Shown here piece after piece: positions 13,751 to 18,902 of a stretch of 18,902 nt of DNA (positions are counted from its first letter, which is position 1; each line of letters opens with the position of its first letter). The stretch lies in NCBI GenBank assembly GCA_937891905.1, contig CALATT010000090.1:1-18902 (forward strand). Direction: 5' to 3'. Below the pieces are notes generated by a model. It saw only the letters and a list, made by a program, of their open reading frames with translations. It was not told where the DNA came from and made no database searches. The DNA is from an uncultured Bacteroidales bacterium. Its GTDB lineage: Bacteria > Bacteroidota > Bacteroidia > Bacteroidales > Paludibacteraceae. A program made the translations under genes and the position numbers.

Positions 13751-14839
13751 ATGAAAAAAACATTGAAATTTTTTGTGATGGCTTTTGCAGCATTAGCTTT
13801 CATGGGCTGCCCTAATGGACAACAAGGTAATGAGTACACCAAGATTGCTTTCAAAGAATCTGCAGTACAAATCGGTGTAGGCGGAAGCGATAAACTGATC
13901 GTATTGTACGAGCCAACCACATTAGATGCTCCTGTATGCGAGTGGGCGTCAAGCGACACTACTGTTGTAGCTGTTGACCAAAACGGTACTATTTATGGTT
14001 TAGCAGTTGGTAGCGCAAACATCACCGCTAAGGTAGGTGATTTAGAGGCTGTATGCAATGTAGAGGTATTGGATCCTATGCAACTCATTGAATGGGGTGG
14101 TTTCTCTGTATTCGGCTTGGATAAATCAACCATTCTTAGCAAAGACACCTTTGAGACAACTTTATCTACAGGCCAAGATGTTAAGTGCGTTATGATTCCT
14201 GCTACCTATTATATTTGGGATACCAACATTTTCATGGATGAGAATGGTTATCTCAATGGCGCTGGTTACATCATGACTGCAGAAGGTACCGCATGGTTAA
14301 TTACCGATGACCTTGGTCAAGGTCCTAACTTCTACTACCTCGGCATGAATTCATTGGAAATCGTTCCTGCTAATGAATTCAACCCAACAGATACAGCTTA
14401 CGCATGCTGCGCAGCTGCTGGTGTACTCGGCGACGCTGAGCAACACTGGGCTTGGTTGAACGACACCACAGGTTTAGTTGAACCTGCATACGCTGGTACA
14501 ATGGTCGACGCTGTTGACTTCAATGCCGGTGGTAAATACCTCGAAATGTTCAGCGGCGTTGCTGGTCCAAGTATATTCGTAGGTGACGAGACTTCTGCTC
14601 TCTATATGGCTAATGTTGCTTGGTTCGACTACTATAGCGCATACGGTTTAACACTTGTAGAGACCCCAGAAGGTTACAACTTCAAGCAACCTGCTGAGTG
14701 GGCAAAAACCACTAACTACTACTACGAGAAACTCCCATCAGAGGCTGCTCCTAAGTATGTAGCTAAGGAGGTTCGTCCAATGCAAGACATCCGCAAATTC
14801 AACCGCGCACTTCCTACCGATGTAATGATTAAGAAATAA
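13751..14839 (+). CDS. BIG2-domain surface lipoprotein (362 aa)
   Basis: The signal peptide MKKTLKFFVMAFAALAFMGC gives a lipid-anchored Cys20 followed by PNGQQGNEYT. Residues 32-107 form a bacterial Ig-like (BIG2) domain: YEPTTLDAPVCEWASSDTTV, then VDQNGTIYGLAVGSANITAKV. Residues 110-340 are rich in Tyr, Trp, Asp and Asn, with no family that I recognise; this part could bind ligand, by analogy with SusE/F-type surface proteins, but the match is only positional. The gene follows susD by 64 nt and ends before a clear terminator, so it is the third gene of the susCD transcript. The likely role is surface capture of the substrate. The exact function is unknown. Confidence 0.82.
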   Translation: MKKTLKFFVMAFAALAFMGCPNGQQGNEYTKIAFKESAVQIGVGGSDKLIVLYEPTTLDAPVCEWASSDTTVVAVDQNGTIYGLAVGSANITAKVGDLEAVCNVEVLDPMQLIEWGGFSVFGLDKSTILSKDTFETTLSTGQDVKCVMIPATYYIWDTNIFMDENGYLNGAGYIMTAEGTAWLITDDLGQGPNFYYLGMNSLEIVPANEFNPTDTAYACCAAAGVLGDAEQHWAWLNDTTGLVEPAYAGTMVDAVDFNAGGKYLEMFSGVAGPSIFVGDETSALYMANVAWFDYYSAYGLTLVETPEGYNFKQPAEWAKTTNYYYEKLPSEAAPKYVAKEVRPMQDIRKFNRALPTDVMIKK

Positions 14840-14860
14840 TCAGTTAGCATCATACATTCA

Positions 14861-14890
14861 AACAGGCTGCCCTCGGGTAGCCTGTTTTTT
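14861..14890 (+). terminator. Terminator of the susCD-lipoprotein operon
   Basis: AACAGGCT (14861-14868) pairs with AGCCTGTT (14879-14886), with further G-C pairs inside (GCCC/GGGT) and a small loop, then a T tract to 14890. It separates the susCD unit from the M6 protease unit. Confidence 0.9.
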
Positions 14891-14920
14891 ATGCACTATT
14901 TCTATTTTTTAAAGTGAATA

Positions 14921-14952
14921 CTTGTATAATCCAAAAAAAATGCGTATCTTTG
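14921..14952 (+). promoter_or_regulatory. Promoter of the M6 metalloprotease unit
   Basis: CTTG at 14921-14924, 20 nt, TATCTTTG at 14945-14952. Transcription would start near 14958, about 22 nt before the ATG at 14980, so the in-frame codon at 14914 cannot be the start. Confidence 0.85.
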
Positions 14953-14979
14953 CAGCCTAATTTGGAAAAATACACACTT

Positions 14980-17811
14980 ATGAAAAAAATACTATCTATT
15001 CTTTCTCTATGCTTATTGAGCATGAGCATGTTTGCGGTCATTGCGAGTCCAGAGCCAATCGAAGTGACTCAACCAGACGGAAGCACACTGACTGTGAAGT
15101 TAGTGGGTGATGAGTTTCACAGCTATTACACCACTTTAGATGGCACTCCACTCCGCCGTACTGCAAGTGGAAAATTCGTCAAGGACGCCTCTGTAGTGGA
15201 GATGCCTATGCAGGCACGCAAGGCACGCCAGGTAGTGCAAAAGCAGAATTTTGAGCAAAACTTCCCTCTTAGCGGTTCACCTAAGAGTATTGTTATCTTG
15301 GTTAACTTCACCGATGTAAAATTCACCTATAAGGTAGAGGATTTCCAAGACATGCTCAACACCTCTGGTTATAAAAAGAACGATGGTATTGGTTCGGCAC
15401 GCGATTATTTCATCGCATGCTCCGATAGTATTTTCGCCCCCATCTTTGACTGCTATGGCCCTGTCACACTAAGCAAGAACCAAGCGTATTATGGTAAGAA
15501 TGTAGGTGGAAACAATAGCGCCAACGCAGAACAAATGGTTACAGAGGCTTGCGCATTAGTAGAAGAAATGGGTATTGACCTTGCGCAATATGACACCAAT
15601 AATGATGGTAAAATAGATAATGTATTCATCTATTATGCAGGTCATAACGAAGCAGAACACGGCGGTGATAACACTATTTGGCCACACCGCTATGTGATAA
15701 CAAGCAACGAAACAGTTAGCGGCAAATTGATTCGTGATTACGCCTGTACATCCGAGTTACGCGGTCGTTCTGGCACATCAATGTGCGGAATAGGTACTTT
15801 CTGCCATGAGTTTGGCCATGTGCTCGGTTTGCCTGACTACTACGATACCGACGACAAAGATGCCAATCGATACACTATTGGCGACTGGGACATCATGTGT
15901 AGCGGCAGTTACAATGGTAATGGCAAGACTCCTCCTACCTACTCTGCAGGAGAGCGCTTCCAATTAGGATGGCTCAAACCTATTCAATTACAAGACGCAG
16001 GTCCATACACCTTAGAGCCATTAGCTTCTACCAACACCGCATATCTCATTGCTCATAAGACGCATAACTTAGAATGGTCAAGTGCTGATCCAAACGAATA
16101 TTGGTTATTAGAAAACCGTCAGCATGTAGGTTGGGATGCAGCATCCACAGCGCTTCCTGGTACAGGTATGCTTATTTGGCATGTCACCTACAACTCTGGC
16201 GCATGGAATTCAAATACTCCAAACAACGGAAATCCATTACGCTATGATTTGGAAGAGGCTGGTGGCACAAAAGGCTATTCTGCTACGAGCGACCCATTCC
16301 CAGGCACAGCCAAAGTAACCCAATTCACTCCGCTGATGCACGATGGCACATTGGTAGAACAACCACTCTTGGATATCGCACAGGACGGAAGAAATATCAC
16401 TTTCACTTTCAAGTCAAGTGATCGTTTCATATTCCTTCCTACGCCAATGGAGACACTACAAAGTACCTATAATCCAGACACAAAGAAAGCCAACACTCCT
16501 TCTTACGAAATGAAAGTGGTGGGCAGTCAATTAGACCCAAGCACACCTGCAAGCCTTAGTGTTTCTGGTCAGGGTTTTGCACTCTCATTGGATAATAAAA
16601 CATGGAGAACTTCATTTAACTTAACCGTCAATGCAGACTCCATATTAGATACCACTTATTATGTGCGCTACGCACCTAAAAAACAAGTGTGTGATCTACA
16701 ACGCGGTACCATTACCATCCGTCAAGACAAAGCTGTGGGTACCTTTACCGTTTTAGGAACCAGTCCACGCCCAACGCTTATCGGTGCACCTGAGTTATCT
16801 AAGGTAAAAGAAGTGAGCCCTACTTCCTTCAAAATCAATTGGAAACCTGAAGAGGATGCAGAAGAATATTACATCACACTCTATCATATTGAAGATGGCG
16901 AAGAGTCACTAATGGAGAGTTTTGAAGACTTTGACGAGGAAGCCAGCGTACGCGAGGCCGGTTGGGTATCCACCTTCCTGCGTACCACCACCAAAGCCAA
17001 AGCAGATGGTTTTGCATCCGCATGGTTTAAGCAAGAAGGCGAATACCTCATCACTCCAGCGTATCCATTACCAGCTTCCCAACTATCCTTCTGGCTCAGC
17101 GCACCAGCAACCACAGACTCCGAAGTGGGTGCTATCGTCTTAAGCGGTTGGAACGACAAAGGCGAGAAGATTGGATTGGATACAATAGACATCAAGCGTA
17201 GTACCAAGCAATATACATATACTATTGACTTAGACCCAAGTAAGAAACTCAACCAATTCGAACTCAAATACACTTCGTTTGGCGGAGAGGGTGTTTGCTT
17301 AGATGTATTCACCGCTACTTTTGATCAAAAGATTGTTTACACTCATAAAGGACGCGAGAAGACAATTATCGCACAGAGTGGCGATGTAGCAGAAGAGTAT
17401 GCCGTTTATTACGCGCATGATCTTATTCCTAACACCGATTATTTTGTCCAACTCCAATGTTCCGAGAATAAAGGTTGCGAGGAGCATTTGAGTAGTCTGA
17501 GTGCCGCTACATGCATCCGCACAATAGCGGGCGAAGCAAGTGACTCAGAGAGATTAACACTCGCTTACGACTCTATCTCATACGATCCCGCTAAGTATGT
17601 TGTATATATACCTCAATCACTCACAAACGGTAGTTTATGCTTGTACACAGCGAATGGCGAATTGGTAGACCGCATCCCTGTTGGACCTACTTACAACATT
17701 GTTCCTCTGCCTACACACAAGATGCAGAAAAATACCGTTTATCTCATCAAATACCTTCCAAACGATGCGCTCAACCGCAAGAGTCCTTGGATTAAGATAT
17801 TATTCGAATAA
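14980..17811 (+). CDS. Secreted M6-family (InhA-like) zinc metalloprotease (943 aa)
   Basis: A large exported protease. The start at 14980 gives the signal peptide MKKILSILSLCLLSMSMFAV. The pre-region has EVTQPDGSTLTVKLVGDEFH, usual in M6 proteases. The catalytic domain (about 95-420) shows SIVILVNFTDVKF, an NxDGKIDNVFIYYAGHNEAEH stretch, the zinc motif HEFGHVLGLPD (His276, Glu277, His280) and the following GDWDIM (301-306) in the Met-turn position. After it come beta-rich domains, including a fibronectin type III-like segment (about 602-640), then a jelly-roll-like part with a Trp/Asp pattern. The last 60 residues resemble a degraded type IX secretion tail. It acts at the cell surface or outside. 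It is transcribed from its own promoter and followed 33 nt later by a small lipoprotein gene. The peptide products may feed the SusCD pair. Confidence 0.93.
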   Translation: MKKILSILSLCLLSMSMFAVIASPEPIEVTQPDGSTLTVKLVGDEFHSYYTTLDGTPLRRTASGKFVKDASVVEMPMQARKARQVVQKQNFEQNFPLSGSPKSIVILVNFTDVKFTYKVEDFQDMLNTSGYKKNDGIGSARDYFIACSDSIFAPIFDCYGPVTLSKNQAYYGKNVGGNNSANAEQMVTEACALVEEMGIDLAQYDTNNDGKIDNVFIYYAGHNEAEHGGDNTIWPHRYVITSNETVSGKLIRDYACTSELRGRSGTSMCGIGTFCHEFGHVLGLPDYYDTDDKDANRYTIGDWDIMCSGSYNGNGKTPPTYSAGERFQLGWLKPIQLQDAGPYTLEPLASTNTAYLIAHKTHNLEWSSADPNEYWLLENRQHVGWDAASTALPGTGMLIWHVTYNSGAWNSNTPNNGNPLRYDLEEAGGTKGYSATSDPFPGTAKVTQFTPLMHDGTLVEQPLLDIAQDGRNITFTFKSSDRFIFLPTPMETLQSTYNPDTKKANTPSYEMKVVGSQLDPSTPASLSVSGQGFALSLDNKTWRTSFNLTVNADSILDTTYYVRYAPKKQVCDLQRGTITIRQDKAVGTFTVLGTSPRPTLIGAPELSKVKEVSPTSFKINWKPEEDAEEYYITLYHIEDGEESLMESFEDFDEEASVREAGWVSTFLRTTTKAKADGFASAWFKQEGEYLITPAYPLPASQLSFWLSAPATTDSEVGAIVLSGWNDKGEKIGLDTIDIKRSTKQYTYTIDLDPSKKLNQFELKYTSFGGEGVCLDVFTATFDQKIVYTHKGREKTIIAQSGDVAEEYAVYYAHDLIPNTDYFVQLQCSENKGCEEHLSSLSAATCIRTIAGEASDSERLTLAYDSISYDPAKYVVYIPQSLTNGSLCLYTANGELVDRIPVGPTYNIVPLPTHKMQKNTVYLIKYLPNDALNRKSPWIKILFE

Positions 17812-17844
17812 GAGGTATCGCGTATTAATATATTGAAACACAAT

Positions 17845-18582
17845 ATGAAACAACTATTAATCGTATTACATATCGCCCTATTAGGAATAGTATTCTTTTC
17901 ATGCCAGAATAATACGCCTGAATGGAATGAACAATACAAGGAAGGAACCTATCTGGTGCTTAAATTCGACCCCTTAGCCACCAAGTACCGCCCTAATGTG
18001 ATGCTCACTCCTGATAAGAATGGTGATTGGCGTATGCGTAACTTGGCCGAAGGAGGTACATGCCGCGAGTTTATCTATGGCAAATCTCCATTCATCAAAG
18101 TGGATACCGTGCAGAATTGGTATATGGTGGATTGGAAATGGCATGTTGCATTGGGTTATAACCATGTTGTGCTACCTATGCTATGGACGGATGTTTCTCA
18201 ACCCGATGCCACATATGCCTATTCTGATTTCGAAGTAGCCGCAACAGGTATCATTGAGAAATATGGTTTTGTAAAGCGCAGCGAGATAGATAAGATCATG
18301 CATATCCAAACCGCTCCTGCATCCAGTACTCCAGGACCATGGGGGTACACCACAGACGGCATTTCTACTGACCATCTTGCGCCTGTCTATCTCAATCGTT
18401 ATTACTCCACCAAAGAGATACCTGATGTAATAGACACAAAAGGCGATTGGCACTATACAAAACACGATTTCTTACAAGAACGCCTGCGTCAAGATAGTTT
18501 GCAAGAGGTCTATCGCGAGCGATTGGCCACTCTCATCTATTCGGGTATGGTTAATAGCGTAGTGCATGTAGTAGAGAAATAA
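17845..18582 (+). CDS. Uncharacterised lipoprotein (245 aa)
   Basis: I chose the ATG at 17845, which gives the signal peptide MKQLLIVLHIALLGIVFFSC with Cys20 as the lipid-anchor site; a TTG four codons upstream is in frame but less likely. The mature part begins QNNTPEWNEQY, and residues 30-150 are rich in Trp, Tyr and Asp (NGDWRMRNLAEGGT, VQNWYMVDWKWHVALGYNHVV). A basic helix-like stretch FLQERLRQDSLQEVYRERLATLIY lies near the end. I recognise no family. It starts 33 nt after the M6 protease gene with no terminator between, so the two are probably co-transcribed. A good terminator follows. A role as partner or inhibitor of the protease is possible but unsupported. Confidence 0.8.
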   Translation: MKQLLIVLHIALLGIVFFSCQNNTPEWNEQYKEGTYLVLKFDPLATKYRPNVMLTPDKNGDWRMRNLAEGGTCREFIYGKSPFIKVDTVQNWYMVDWKWHVALGYNHVVLPMLWTDVSQPDATYAYSDFEVAATGIIEKYGFVKRSEIDKIMHIQTAPASSTPGPWGYTTDGISTDHLAPVYLNRYYSTKEIPDVIDTKGDWHYTKHDFLQERLRQDSLQEVYRERLATLIYSGMVNSVVHVVEK

Positions 18583-18611
18583 ATCCTATTTACATCCCCC
18601 ACTTTTCATCT

Positions 18612-18643
18612 AAGTGCTCTCCCATCGAGAGCACTTTTTCTTT
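18612..18643 (+). terminator. Terminator of the M6 protease-lipoprotein unit
   Basis: AAGTGCTCTC (18612-18621) pairs perfectly with GAGAGCACTT (18627-18636) around CCATC and is followed by TTTCTTTG. Confidence 0.9.
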
Positions 18644-18679
18644 GTTTTATCACTCTCTTACACACCCACTACACAAATG

Positions 18680-18818
18680 CCCCATTTTTCCCCACTTTTC
18701 ATTAAAATGTTAACAAAGTGTGTATTTTGCTGATTTTCTGCACCTTTAATTCACTTGCGTATTGTGGAAAACCTGTTGAAAAAACAATTGATAAATTTTT
18801 TCGTGGGGAATTGTGGTG
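18680..18818. promoter_or_regulatory. MraZ-like TGGGG direct repeats
   Basis: On the minus strand, TGGGG-AAAAA-TGGGG (18694-18680). On the plus strand, TGGGG-AATTG-TGGTG (18804-18818). E. coli MraZ binds TGGGN direct repeats with 5-nt gaps. Such sites usually lie just upstream of mraZ, first gene of the division and cell wall cluster. The gene itself is not in the window, so this is an inference. Confidence 0.45.
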
Positions 18819-18843
18819 GAATCAAATATTTTTTGTATCTTTG
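18812..18843 (+). promoter_or_regulatory. Promoter of a transcript leaving the window
   Basis: TATCTTTG at 18836-18843 is an exact -7 match. The -33 side has TTG at 18811-18813 and TGTG at 18812-18815, with a 20-nt gap for the latter. Transcription would start near 18850. The remaining 50 nt contain only a 12-codon frame (ATG at 18860), so the product is either an RNA or a gene with a longer leader. Confidence 0.65.
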
Positions 18844-18902
18844 CAGTCGCGTTCGGCAAATGGATTGCATAAGACGATACCGCTCTGCTAAATCGTAGGT
18901 GC

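Noticed and set aside
14914..14979. N-terminal extension of the M6 protease from an upstream start
   Set aside because: It overlaps the promoter and precedes the signal peptide that starts at 14980.
18860..18898. Short frame after the last promoter (ATG at 18860, TAG at 18896-18898)
   Set aside because: Twelve codons with no recognisable leader-peptide pattern; not enough to call a gene.

Overview
The window reads as a chromosomal segment of a Bacteroidales bacterium (phylum Bacteroidota); the genus cannot be fixed by eye. The grounds are a SusC/SusD outer-membrane pair, several lipoproteins with a Cys near residue 20, an lpxH-type lipid A gene, a 'smalltalk'-like peptide, and six promoters of the Bacteroidota type (TTG or TTTG, about 20 nt, TAnnTTTG).

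Layout. (1) 1-428 is the C-terminus of a pyruvate:ferredoxin oxidoreductase, followed by a hairpin terminator. (2) 525-1524 is a minus-strand accessory cassette: two small uncharacterised proteins that look like diverged paralogues, then a 65-residue smalltalk-like lipopeptide. (3) 1525-2165 has no convincing gene but holds hairpins and a degenerate 9-nt tandem repeat. (4) 2166-2486 is an orphan HipB-like HTH regulator with its own promoter and a likely operator. (5) 2723-6852 is a housekeeping run: htpG, a MIP18/DUF59 protein, lpxH and mazG. The last three are probably one operon, started by a promoter whose -33 element lies in the loop of the htpG terminator. (6) A minus-strand tRNA-Leu(UAG), with promoter and terminator, faces mazG. 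(7) 7210-8469 is an M16 zinc peptidase, preceded by a perfect 20-bp palindrome and a foldable leader. (8) 8582-18582 is an outer-membrane locus: susC, susD, a BIG2-domain lipoprotein and a terminator, then a second promoter driving a secreted M6 metalloprotease and one more lipoprotein. (9) 18583-18902 holds a terminator, MraZ-like TGGGG repeats and a promoter that fires out of the window.

How the genes work together. A SusC/SusD pair beside a secreted M6 protease, with no glycoside hydrolase in view, fits uptake of peptides or glycopeptides (RagAB-like) better than a classical polysaccharide locus; this is inference. The MIP18, LpxH and MazG genes share transcription but not a pathway (Fe-S assembly, lipid A synthesis, nucleotide sanitation).

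The least explained features are the tandem 7/8-nt leader repeats upstream of htpG and lpxH, with related AT-rich leaders on the minus-strand cassette; the paralogue pair plus smalltalk cassette; the orphan HipB-like regulator whose operator has the spacing of the E. coli HipB site; and the palindrome plus structured leader before the M16 peptidase.
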